A DNA stretch of 7,119 nucleotides from MED-G20 sp038108155 (lineage in GTDB: Bacteria > Bacteroidota > Bacteroidia > Flavobacteriales_D > Parvicellaceae), in contig JAYNHP010000070.1 in NCBI GenBank assembly GCA_038108155.1, forward strand, positions 1-7,119, given 5' to 3'. The notes below the pieces were generated by a model. That model saw only the letters and a list, made by a program, of their open reading frames with translations, had not been told where the DNA came from and searched no databases. The position numbers and the translations under genes are program-made. Positions within the stretch are counted from its first letter, which is position 1; every line of letters starts with the position of its first letter. Of this stretch, positions 1-5,935 are shown one piece after another.

Positions 1-956
1 ATAAAATCACAGATAGTAGTATCAGTTCCAATAACCTTAATTAAAGCTCTTGCATCATCACCATTAAAAAAACATATTCCAGAACCAGTTAAATCAGCTT
101 CAGCCAAAATAGATGGGCTTGCGGATGAATTAGCAATAACGTATACATCTCCGTCTGCTAAAGTTCCACTAAGTACGTCAGTATACTCATCCCAAGGGCC
201 TCCATTAGAATTTTGCATTATAACATAATTACTAAGATCAACTGATGATCCAGTACCATTATATATTTCTATATATTTATTACTAGAGCTTCCTTCAGAA
301 TATTCTGAGAAAAATAAATCTGTTGGCGTTGCAATTGGCTGTTTTCCAAAAATCAAAGCACCTTGAGCTCTTAATGCTGATTCTTGCCCATTGTAAGAAG
401 TAAAGTCTAATGTAGTAACATCTGCTTGTGTAACATTAGTTATACCACCTGAAATATCAATCACACTTACACTTCCTAAAGGATCTACATCATAATCATC
501 ATTAGGTTCTCCTTCATTAGCTGTAATTACTTTACTTTTATCTTCAGTAACTGTAATCATGTCTGGTAAAACTCCGACAGTGACTTCATTTATATACAAT
601 CCATTAATATCAAAAAATACAACTTTACCTGGAGCTTGAGCATTTGTATCTTCAATAGCAGCAGCTATATATCCATTGCCTATATTAACTAATGAATTTA
701 CTCCACCTCCGTAGAGAGTCACATCTACACCTCCTATCAATGCTGGAGCCTGTGGGTTTTGTATGGAAACTATATCTATAGAGTCTGATTCTGAATTGGT
801 AATGAACAACTGTGCAGTTGTTGAATCATATGCTGAAATTTCACATGCACCATCTCTTCCATCGATATATCTACCTAAAAGGGTAGAGCTATATTGTGAG
901 TAAGATAAATTGGTTATTATAAAAAGTAAGAATATTAAAAAGTTTTTTAGATTCAT
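1..956 (-). CDS. Secreted choice-of-anchor I family protein with lamin-tail-like domain (partial, N-terminal 318 residues)
   Basis: The ATG at 954-956 opens a frame that runs off the left edge, so only the first 318 codons are present. Residues 1-20 form a signal peptide (MNLKN, hydrophobic stretch, then NLSYSQ), so the product is exported. Residues 30-205 look like beta-propeller repeats. The stretch around 128-168 (LPDMITVTEDKSKVITANEG, then EPNDDYDVDPLGSVSVIDIS) is the hallmark of the choice-of-anchor I family, whose members are large secreted or surface proteins sometimes linked to phosphatase domains. From about residue 209 the sequence changes to a lamin-tail-domain pattern (LFFSEYSEGSSSNKYIEIYN ... 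LSNYVIMQ). In this family a propeller usually continues here, so the domain appears inserted. A C-terminal sorting signal, if any, is outside the window. The gene has its own promoter, very similar to that of the TonB receptor upstream. The family call is from memory of the motif; function is inferred. Confidence 0.85.
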   Translation of the reverse strand, partial: MNLKNFLIFLLFIITNLSYSQYSSTLLGRYIDGRDGACEISAYDSTTAQLFITNSESDSIDIVSIQNPQAPALIGGVDVTLYGGGVNSLVNIGNGYIAAAIEDTNAQAPGKVVFFDINGLYINEVTVGVLPDMITVTEDKSKVITANEGEPNDDYDVDPLGSVSVIDISGGITNVTQADVTTLDFTSYNGQESALRAQGALIFGKQPIATPTDLFFSEYSEGSSSNKYIEIYNGTGSSVDLSNYVIMQNSNGGPWDEYTDVLSGTLADGDVYVIANSSASPSILAEADLTGSGICFFNGDDARALIKVIGTDTTICDF

Positions 957-978
957 TTTATAGATTTTTAATTTGTCA

Positions 979-986
979 CAAACCTA
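979..986 (-). promoter_or_regulatory. TAnnTTTG promoter element of the choice-of-anchor I gene
   Basis: The minus strand reads TAGGTTTG, an exact match to the Bacteroidota -7 element TAnnTTTG. It ends 22 nt before the ATG at 956, giving a short leader of roughly 15 nt. No convincing -33 element is seen. The leader is A/T-rich with no Shine-Dalgarno motif, as is normal in this phylum. Confidence 0.6.
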
Positions 987-1170
987 TATGATGAATATTA
1001 GTTGATTATTTATTTAGAATTATTGATTATTTATTTAAATATTATTTTAAACTTAATTGAATTGATAACTTTTTAATTGAACATTAATTAAATAATAATT
1101 TATTTACTCATTACTCTTATTGTAATATTGAATTACTATTAGTTTGCTCTGTTTTTATGGTCTATAACAT

Positions 1171-1180
1171 NNNNNNNNNN
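1171..1180. other. Assembly gap (10 N)
   Basis: Ten consecutive N mark a scaffold join whose real length is probably unknown. The bases on either side carry 8-bp inverted arms (TCTATAAC at 1161-1168, GTTATAGA at 1197-1204). This could reflect a hairpin that stopped assembly or be chance in AT-rich DNA. Confidence 0.95.
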
Positions 1181-1261
1181 CAAGTGTAGATTTCAAGTTA
1201 TAGAGTTGATAGAAGTCTTTGTAAAAAAGTTCGAGAACTGATTCGTCGTGCGTACATTTAA
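1181..1261 (+). pseudogene. Possible C-terminal tail of a plus-strand gene cut by the assembly gap
   Basis: Reading plus from 1190 to the TAA at 1259-1261 gives a basic tail, SYRVDRSLCKKVRELIRRAY plus a final I. It uses codons such as CTG, CGT and GCG that are unlike the AT-rich neighbours. An in-frame TAG at 1187-1189 lies just after the N run, so this is either a gene remnant, a sequencing error at a contig end, or chance. The frame is too short to name. It would converge on the TonB receptor gene. Confidence 0.2.
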
Positions 1262-1298
1262 AAAAGAAAGCCCTATATCAATTGATATAGAGCTTTCT
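1260..1298 (-). terminator. Rho-independent terminator of the TonB receptor gene
   Basis: Bases 1265-1298 form a long inverted repeat (AGAAAGC ... CTATATCAATTGATATAG ... GCTTTCT). In the minus-strand transcript the only internal mismatch becomes a U-G wobble, and the stem is followed directly by a run of six U. On the plus strand the same position is a C-A mismatch and no T-run follows, so the signal is directional. It lies 38 nt past the receptor stop codon and should separate that transcript from the next gene. Confidence 0.88.
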
Positions 1299-1335
1299 AG
1301 GTTAATAAAATAAAAACTCCTTATAAATTTTTTTC

Positions 1336-4083
1336 TTAAAACCTTACCTTAACTCCAAAGTTCCAGGTCCTACCAAACCCATACCAACCTTGGTTTGTAG
1401 TTAAAAATTCATCCTCTGAACTTGAAGGATCATCTGCGTTATTAGTCCACATTTCAGAAATATATCTTGTGTCTAGTAAATTATTAACGTTAAATCTTAA
1501 ATCAACATCAAAATCTCCTATATTAATCGTATAAAATACACCCGCATTAACAAGGCTATAAGCAGGTAATTTTACAACTTCTCCATCAGGTGCTTGAAAT
1601 TGTGAATCATCAATGCCGTATCTCGCATACAAATTATCTGCATAATAAAAGTTTCCCGAAACTCTTAGATCATTTACTGGACTAAATACAAACCCAGCAC
1701 TAAAAGTTGTTTGAGCAGCATCTCCAACTTTCAATCCATCTCCATAAATTGTTAAAGACCCTTCTGATTCTTGAGTATCTGTATTTGTTCCAGTAGCTGT
1801 AAAATCACTTGAATAAACCCAATTTCCTAAAGATGCCATTGCATTTAATGTCAAAAGCTTATTTATTTTAGCATCTAATTCAAGCTCTAGTCCAGAATGA
1901 GTTTGAGAAACTCCATCAAAAATATACAATATTTCTTGCCCTAGATCATTTTGAATTGATTGATCATATTGTCTATTTCCCCACACTGTATAATATGCAT
2001 TTACACTGGCATTGACCTTTCCATCAAAATACCCATATCCAACCTCAGCTGCAATTACTGTTTGATTTGCAGCATCAGGATTGATATCATTTACATAGTT
2101 TAGAAAAATATTGTCAAAAATAGGTTGTTTGGAGAAGTATCCTCCACTCGCATATACTCTCATATTATCATTTAGTTTATAATTAAAGCCAGCTTTAGCA
2201 TTCCCCCCTAAAAAGTTTTGCCAATCTGTTGCCTGTGCAGTATCTGAACCTGGAACAGCATCGTCTAAATAGTTGAAATAATCAATTCTTTTAAATCCTT
2301 GTTGAGATCCATTAAATGAGACAAAAGCAGACATGTCGTCATTTTTATATTCTAGTTGACCAAAAAGACCAAGCCAACTTACCAGCCCATCGTTATGATA
2401 ATTCAAAACATTATTTCCGTCTCTATAACTTCTGTCTAAGAAATTTCCAAATTCTGCAGGGGATGCAACAGTTATTTCATTATCTGGGTTATTATCATCT
2501 GATCTAGAAACATAAATGTTGTTTCCTAATAAATTTTCCAATCTTCTGTAGTGCTCTCCTTTGTAATATCTAGCATCAACACCAGCAGTTAAGGTTAAGT
2601 TTTCAGAAAGTTTGTAATCTAAAGTTGATAGAATACCATACCATGTATGACTATTCATAGATGCTCTTCTAATAAACCCATCACCAGAACTTGTTGTAGT
2701 ATTTGGAGAAGTGTTTGGAGCATCATTAAAGCCACTATAGTTACCTTGATTGTAAGCAACTATATTATCAAACATAATTTGGCCATTTTCATCTCTTATT
2801 CCAACTCCATAGCCTCCAAAACTATCGTAAACTCTTCCAGAATCGTTTTGAATTCTTCCTCTAGGACCAGTTCCCCCACCAATACCTAAAGAAACATACG
2901 CAGATGTTTTTAACGTTGTATTTTCTGAGAAATCCAAGTAGTGGTTTAAAAATGCTTTTGGCTTGTGATAGAAATTTCTCCTAAAATTAAATTCTTCTCC
3001 GTCTAAGGTTCCCCAAGTATGATTGAATTTAATTCCTCGGCCATGAGGAGCATCATCACTATAGTCTGATAAATGCAAATTATCATACGATCCATATCCG
3101 TATCTTTGGTGGTGCCATTGTGGTGCACCTAAAATGGTTCCAGAAATACTTTGCTTTTCATTGATTTTGTAGTTAGTAGATAAAAAATATGAATATGCTC
3201 TAAACTTTGTACCATCAACATATCCATCTCCAGCATTAACAATATAAACGACTCTTATATGGGTAAATTGAAAGGTGGTTGCTAATCCATTAGACATTTT
3301 GCCTGAAGATAGGGCTACAGCATACTTGGTATAACCATCATTACCAACTGTAGTGCTTGCAGATCCTCCTTTTTCAAAATCCGCAGCATTTGTAACAATA
3401 TTAATTGAGCCACCAACAGATGGTACGGCTAATTTAGATGCACCAAGACCTCTTTGCACTTGTAATTTGCTTGTTACATCAGAAAGACCAGCCCAATTAG
3501 ACCAATAAACCCTACCATTTTCCATATCATTAACTGGTATTCCATTGATCATGACAGCAACATTTGTTTGATCAAATCCTCTAACATTAATTCTTGCATC
3601 TCCAAAACCTCCACCTTGTTTTGTTACATAAATAGAGGGAGTATTTCTCAAGATTTCTGGATACTCTTGATTTCCAATGTTATCTTCAATGAATTTACCA
3701 CTAAGCGTACTTGCTGCAACAGGTGTATTTCTGTCATTAGCTATGCTTGCAATAACTTCAACTTCGTTAAGACCTAAGCTTGAAGGATTAAGCTTTAAAA
3801 TTCCTAAATCATTTTCTCCTTCAGAAATACTGAGAATTGTATCTTTAGTTGCGTAACCAATAAAACTTATCTTAATACTTACTTCCCCAACTTTTAGCCC
3901 ATCAAGTGAAAAGTTTCCATTATAGTCTGTAATAGTTCCTTTATTTGAGGTCGAAGAATATATGGTGGCACCTGGAAGAGACCCTCCATTACTTGCGTCA
4001 ATTAATCCGCCTTTAAAAGAACTTTGAGAAAAAGTTAAATTCCAAATAAAAGTCAGAAATATGATATGCACGAATTTTTTCAT
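1336..4083 (-). CDS. TonB-dependent outer-membrane receptor with carboxypeptidase-regulatory-like N-terminus
   Basis: This is a 915-residue outer-membrane gated channel that imports a large nutrient using energy passed on by TonB/ExbBD. Residues 1-19 form a signal peptide ending at FSQ. Residues 22-105 form a carboxypeptidase-D-regulatory-like beta sandwich (GGSLPGATIYSS, ITDYNGNFSLDGL, ISFIGYAT), typical of Bacteroidota receptors. Residues 117-235 are the plug domain (NTPSIYV, INVRGFDQTNVAVMINGIPV, NDMENGRVYWSNWAGL, GGSINIV). The rest is the beta-barrel, ending in the aromatic terminus NFGVKVRF that the outer-membrane insertion machinery needs. The length is normal and the frame is intact. 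No SusD-like partner is adjacent, so this is not a standard SusCD glycan pair. The YWSNWAGL and GAPQWH motifs place it among FecA-like flavobacterial receptors, but the ligand is not identifiable. The start at 4083 fits the signal peptide and the promoter spacing. Confidence 0.96.
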   Translation of the reverse strand: MKKFVHIIFLTFIWNLTFSQSSFKGGLIDASNGGSLPGATIYSSTSNKGTITDYNGNFSLDGLKVGEVSIKISFIGYATKDTILSISEGENDLGILKLNPSSLGLNEVEVIASIANDRNTPVAASTLSGKFIEDNIGNQEYPEILRNTPSIYVTKQGGGFGDARINVRGFDQTNVAVMINGIPVNDMENGRVYWSNWAGLSDVTSKLQVQRGLGASKLAVPSVGGSINIVTNAADFEKGGSASTTVGNDGYTKYAVALSSGKMSNGLATTFQFTHIRVVYIVNAGDGYVDGTKFRAYSYFLSTNYKINEKQSISGTILGAPQWHHQRYGYGSYDNLHLSDYSDDAPHGRGIKFNHTWGTLDGEEFNFRRNFYHKPKAFLNHYLDFSENTTLKTSAYVSLGIGGGTGPRGRIQNDSGRVYDSFGGYGVGIRDENGQIMFDNIVAYNQGNYSGFNDAPNTSPNTTTSSGDGFIRRASMNSHTWYGILSTLDYKLSENLTLTAGVDARYYKGEHYRRLENLLGNNIYVSRSDDNNPDNEITVASPAEFGNFLDRSYRDGNNVLNYHNDGLVSWLGLFGQLEYKNDDMSAFVSFNGSQQGFKRIDYFNYLDDAVPGSDTAQATDWQNFLGGNAKAGFNYKLNDNMRVYASGGYFSKQPIFDNIFLNYVNDINPDAANQTVIAAEVGYGYFDGKVNASVNAYYTVWGNRQYDQSIQNDLGQEILYIFDGVSQTHSGLELELDAKINKLLTLNAMASLGNWVYSSDFTATGTNTDTQESEGSLTIYGDGLKVGDAAQTTFSAGFVFSPVNDLRVSGNFYYADNLYARYGIDDSQFQAPDGEVVKLPAYSLVNAGVFYTINIGDFDVDLRFNVNNLLDTRYISEMWTNNADDPSSSEDEFLTTNQGWYGFGRTWNFGVKVRF

Positions 4084-4105
4084 TTTTGTAGATTTAATTT
4101 ATAAA

Positions 4106-4113
4106 CAAACGTA
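4106..4113 (-). promoter_or_regulatory. TAnnTTTG promoter element of the TonB receptor gene
   Basis: The minus strand reads TACGTTTG, an exact TAnnTTTG match ending 22 nt before the ATG at 4083. The leader has no Shine-Dalgarno motif and resembles that of the choice-of-anchor I gene, including an ATCTA block followed by an A-run before the start. Confidence 0.6.
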
Positions 4114-4276
4114 TTCTTCAAATATTAGCTAGTTGTTTCTTTATGCTTATAGAATAATTATATAAATGTTATTTTAAAATTAATGAGCATTAATAAAATG
4201 CTTTTTTAAACATTTATTTAATATTACTTAACTGTGGCTTAACTTTTTTGATAAAAACATATTTAATATTTGTATT

Positions 4277-4345
4277 GTGAAAAATTTAATCGTCAGTTTT
4301 ATAATTGCCATAACTGTTATAGTGCTTATTATTGTCGTTTTATAG
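4277..4345 (+). CDS. Putative 22-residue single-pass membrane peptide
   Basis: GTG at 4277 opens a 22-codon frame ending in TAG at 4343-4345. After a short VKN head nearly every residue is hydrophobic (LIVSFIIAITVIVLIIVVL), a textbook membrane helix. Its stop lies one base before the ATG of the next small membrane ORF, which would suit translational coupling. The start codon is a GTG, no exact TAnnTTTG promoter is found (a near match, TAATATTTG, sits at 4264-4272), and AT-rich DNA easily encodes hydrophobic runs. It may not be expressed. Confidence 0.3.
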   Translation: MKNLIVSFIIAITVIVLIIVVL

Positions 4346-4346
4346 T

Positions 4347-4523
4347 ATGAAAATTATTTCTAATTATATAAATACACATTACGATTCATTAGAACAAAAA
4401 TTCGACCGTTTACTAGATTCATCTCCTAAATTTTTATTTTTTTTAATTTTATTATTAAGATTAATCATTTCTTTGTCTTTTCATTTATTGTACATATTAC
4501 CAATTTATTTATTGTTCCGTTAA
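4347..4523 (+). CDS. Small hypothetical membrane protein (58 residues)
   Basis: I do not recognise the family. The ATG at 4347 gives 58 residues: a polar, charged head (1-28, including NTHYDSLEQKFDRLLDSSPK) and then a strongly hydrophobic tail from 29 to 57 with one arginine inside, ending in LFR. The arrangement suggests a tail-anchored or hairpin membrane protein. An upstream TTG at 4332 in the same frame is a weaker start choice. The gene is divergent from the TonB receptor and convergent with the small gene at 4543, with a 19-nt gap and no terminator between them. Its TAA is directly followed by the left inverted repeat of the neighbouring block. Confidence 0.5.
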   Translation: MKIISNYINTHYDSLEQKFDRLLDSSPKFLFFLILLLRLIISLSFHLLYILPIYLLFR

Positions 4524-4546
4524 GACAACTTTTGTGCTGTATTTAA
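4524..4546 (+). repeat. Left imperfect inverted repeat of the three-gene block
   Basis: The plus strand reads GACAACTTTT, then GTG, CTG, T, ATTTAA. The minus strand at 5876-5896 reads GACAACTTTT, TA, CTG, ATTTAA, so 19 bases match with two small length differences. The repeat begins immediately after the stop codon of the 58-residue ORF and covers the stop codon of the next gene. No transposase is present. Confidence 0.4.
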
Positions 4547-4788
4547 AAACCCCAATCCATGGGTTCATTAGTATTATGAGACACACTATTGACCTTGGGT
4601 AACACGTAAGGTATTAACTTAATTACTAACTCTAGTCTTTCTTTAGGTTCTAACATGTCTAGCTTTTCTTTTATTTCACCTAACTCTTCAAACAGTACAT
4701 CTTTCAATACTGCCCTCAACTCTTTAGTCATTCTATTAGGTGTTCCTTTTTGTCTTCCTCCATACTTTTTGCCTGTTGTATTTGCCAT
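4543..4788 (-). CDS. Small GGRQKGTPN-motif protein of mobile elements
   Basis: This is an 81-residue protein. Residues 10-18 hold the motif GGRQKGTPN, a basic segment common at the N-terminus of small Bacteroidota proteins (DUF5681-like in style) found in prophages and integrative elements. Residues 20-65 are helical and charged (TKELRAVLKDVLFEELGEIK, LEPKERLELVIKLIPYVLPK), and the C-terminus is the acidic-aromatic tail NEPMDWGF. The molecular role is unknown. The basic motif would suit nucleic-acid binding, and some related small proteins sit next to phage terminase genes; both are inference. The start at 4788 is the only ATG before the motif. It is separated by 240 nt from the upstream operon. 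Confidence 0.8.
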   Translation of the reverse strand: MANTTGKKYGGRQKGTPNRMTKELRAVLKDVLFEELGEIKEKLDMLEPKERLELVIKLIPYVLPKVNSVSHNTNEPMDWGF

Positions 4789-5028
4789 ACTATTTTAATC
4801 TATTATAGTTTATTCGTTCTGTTGTTAGCCTAGATGATTGTATTTGTTTTATCTCTACTTATATAAACGTTTTAAAACTCTAACTGTTATCTTTTTTTAT
4901 TAACTATTATTTGATAAAACTTGATTATTCAAAAGGTTCTTAAATAATTACCCTAGTAAAGAACAAAAAAGAAAAGAGAAGAAAAGAATAGAATAGAGAT
5001 GCTTGAAGTGCACTTAAAGTACACTTGA
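4789..5028. other. Intergenic region with polypurine tract and hairpin
   Basis: No gene is seen. The plus strand at about 4961-5000 is almost pure purine (GAACAAAAAAGAAAAGAGAA and onward), so minus-strand transcripts carry a pyrimidine-rich tract here. A hairpin at 5006-5026 follows the stop codon of the next gene to the right. The 4789-4960 part is AT-rich and should hold the promoter of the 81-residue gene, but no exact TAnnTTTG element was found. Confidence 0.6.
5006..5026 (-). terminator. Hairpin after the HTH operon, probable terminator
   Basis: Two near-identical 10-mers, AAGTGCACTT (5006-5015) and AAGTACACTT (5017-5026), lie one base apart. In the minus-strand transcript they fold into an 8-bp stem with one G-U pair and a 5-nt loop, starting 2 nt after the stop codon at 5029. 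A long U/C-rich stretch follows, though not an immediate U-run. On the plus strand the wobble would be an A-C mismatch, favouring a minus-strand role. The 11-nt period could alternatively mark a protein-binding site. Confidence 0.45.
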
Positions 5029-5469
5029 TTATTCATTCAATAAAGTACTGCCATCAATCCCTTCAAGACCTAATTCTTTCTTCATCATTTCAATTCTTTC
5101 TTGCTCTCTTTCATCATTTACTTCTTGTTCTTTCTTCTTTTTTTTAGCTTGTGTTTTCTTTCCTCCTTTACTACTTGATTTTCTTTGTTTCATAAACTGT
5201 TCCCAATTTTCATCTGCCATAGGTATTCTAATTAAATCACCATCCATTTCAATCATATAGTATTTATGAATTAAATTATCTAAAGTGTCTTTAGGGATTA
5301 GATTAGATGCTCTATCATAACTAAGTTCACATCCTTCTTTTAAATATTTAAAATGAATGAATACATAGTCCCAGCATTCTTCTTTAGTTCCAATTTTAGC
5401 AACATCAGAAATAAGAAATGAATCTATATGCATTCTTGCCCATTTAAAATCTATTCCCTGAACTTTCAT
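5029..5469 (-). CDS. Hypothetical winged-helix-like protein with lysine-rich linker
   Basis: This is a 146-residue protein I cannot assign to a named family. Residues 28-86 resemble a winged helix (helices around ECWDYVFIHFKYL and DTLDNLIHKYYMI, then the hairpin MIEMDGDLIRIPM), the fold used by many plasmid and phage replication initiators or DnaD/DnaT-type loaders. Residues 96-113 form a basic linker (RKSSSKGGKKTQAKKKKK), followed by a charged helix (EQEVNDEREQERIEMMKKEL) and a short tail. The layout of a small DNA-binding domain plus basic linker is common in replication modules of mobile elements. The start lies 2 nt after the stop of the helix-turn-helix gene, so the two are co-transcribed. 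A replication role is inference from layout only. Confidence 0.75.
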   Translation of the reverse strand: MKVQGIDFKWARMHIDSFLISDVAKIGTKEECWDYVFIHFKYLKEGCELSYDRASNLIPKDTLDNLIHKYYMIEMDGDLIRIPMADENWEQFMKQRKSSSKGGKKTQAKKKKKEQEVNDEREQERIEMMKKELGLEGIDGSTLLNE

Positions 5470-5471
5470 AA

Positions 5472-5735
5472 CTATTGATTTAAAAGATTATTTACTTCCT
5501 CAGCTTTGTAATATACTCTTCCACCTACATACCTTTTTATTAATATTTCTTCTTTATGCCAGTTATTTAGAGTTGCTCTTGTAACTTTTAATTTAGCTCT
5601 AACTTGTTCAACAGTTAAGAAGTTATTGCTTTCAGAAAGTAGTTCTTTCTTCATATTTGCTAACTCATTCTTAACTTCTTTTATGTTCTTGTGCATTTCT
5701 TCAAATGCATTTTTTTCTATCAAAATAGCTTTCAT
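5472..5735 (-). CDS. Excisionase-like helix-turn-helix protein (HTH_17 type)
   Basis: This 87-residue DNA-binding protein has a coiled-coil-like N-terminus (10-36, EEMHKNIKEVKNELANMKKE) and a MerR/excisionase-type winged helix-turn-helix from 39 to 85 (FLTVEQVRAKLKVTRATLNN, then the wing YVGGRVYYKAEEV). This is the usual Bacteroidota HTH_17 protein found in integrative elements, where it acts as a recombination directionality factor or local regulator. It is the first gene of a two-gene operon. The start at 5735 is preceded by an A-rich leader (TTAAAGAAA), and its upstream region holds G-runs and tandem repeats that could be its binding sites. The domain call is firm; whether it acts in excision is not shown. 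Confidence 0.88.
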   Translation of the reverse strand: MKAILIEKNAFEEMHKNIKEVKNELANMKKELLSESNNFLTVEQVRAKLKVTRATLNNWHKEEILIKRYVGGRVYYKAEEVNNLLNQ

Positions 5736-5844
5736 TTTTCTTTAATTTTTAATTATTAGTCAAAGAAATACTATAAAAACAGGGGATGAAATAGGGGTTT
5801 TTAGGGTAATATGAAATAATTGAAAATTGATGAAAAAGATGTTG

Positions 5845-5868
5845 TGTTGTCACTTATGTTGTCACTTT
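5845..5868 (+). repeat. Two tandem 12-nt direct repeats (TGTTGTCACTTA / TGTTGTCACTTT)
   Basis: The copies at 5845-5856 and 5857-5868 differ only in the last base. They sit between the excisionase-like gene and the tRNA-like sequence at 5887-5910. Directly repeated short sites next to a core are typical arm-type binding sites of tyrosine recombinases or excisionases, but this function is inferred. Confidence 0.7.
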
Positions 5869-5875
5869 AACACAC

Positions 5876-5896
5876 TTAAATCAGTAAAAAGTTGTC
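5876..5896 (-). repeat. Right imperfect inverted repeat of the three-gene block
   Basis: On the minus strand this reads GACAACTTTT, TA, CTG, ATTTAA, matching the plus strand at 4524-4546 at 19 positions. A looser copy (16 of 21 bases) in the same orientation lies at 6824-6844, upstream of the lipoprotein gene. Confidence 0.4.
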
Positions 5897-5910
5897 CCGG
5901 TGGGAGTACC
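5887..5910 (-). other. tRNA 3'-end-like sequence, possible attachment-site remnant
   Basis: The minus strand reads GGTACTCCCACCGGGACAAC followed by TTTTT. CCCAC then CGGGACA with a following A has the layout of a T-stem 3' half, acceptor 3' strand and discriminator base, and the T-run would be the tRNA terminator. No matching T-loop (TTCGA) or 5' half is present, so it is not a tRNA gene. Elements that integrate at tRNA genes leave just such a fragment at one end. A weak terminator for the gene at 5936 (short stem TCCC-ACC-GGGA) is the alternative. Confidence 0.35.
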
Positions 5911-5935
5911 ATTTAACAAAAAAGAGTTGGTTGCA

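Larger units (their letters stand above)
957..1335. other. Intergenic region with promoter, assembly gap and terminator
   Basis: This stretch lies between two minus-strand genes. Bases 957-1100 are the very AT-rich upstream region of the left gene and resemble the upstream region of the TonB receptor. Bases 1100-1170 show no gene. Bases 1171-1180 are N. Bases 1181-1259 include a segment richer in G+C than its surroundings, and 1260-1298 is the receptor terminator. I see no complete gene here. Confidence 0.7.

Noticed and set aside
2316..3777. Several plus-strand open frames of 60-80 codons opposite the TonB receptor gene (2316-2507, 2647-2889, 3568-3777)
   Set aside because: They are antisense to a clear, full-length coding gene, have low-complexity serine/isoleucine-rich or random-looking translations, and lack promoters or family motifs.
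1336..4083. A SusC/SusD glycan-uptake pair
   Set aside because: No SusD-like lipoprotein lies on either side of the receptor within the window; the neighbour is a propeller/lamin-tail protein without a SusD pattern.
4332..4346. TTG at 4332 as the start of the small membrane protein
   Set aside because: The ATG at 4347 is in the same frame, follows the stop of the preceding small ORF by one base, and leaves a cleaner polar N-terminus.
5887..5910. A complete tRNA gene
   Set aside because: Only a 3'-end-like fragment is present. No T-loop, anticodon arm, D-arm or matching 5' acceptor strand is found to the right of it on the minus strand.
5830..5916. Plus-strand 28-codon frame with a CCHLCCH run resembling a metal-binding motif
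   Set aside because: The cysteine and histidine pattern comes entirely from the two tandem 12-nt repeats, and the end of the frame reads through the tRNA-like segment. It is too short to stand as a gene.
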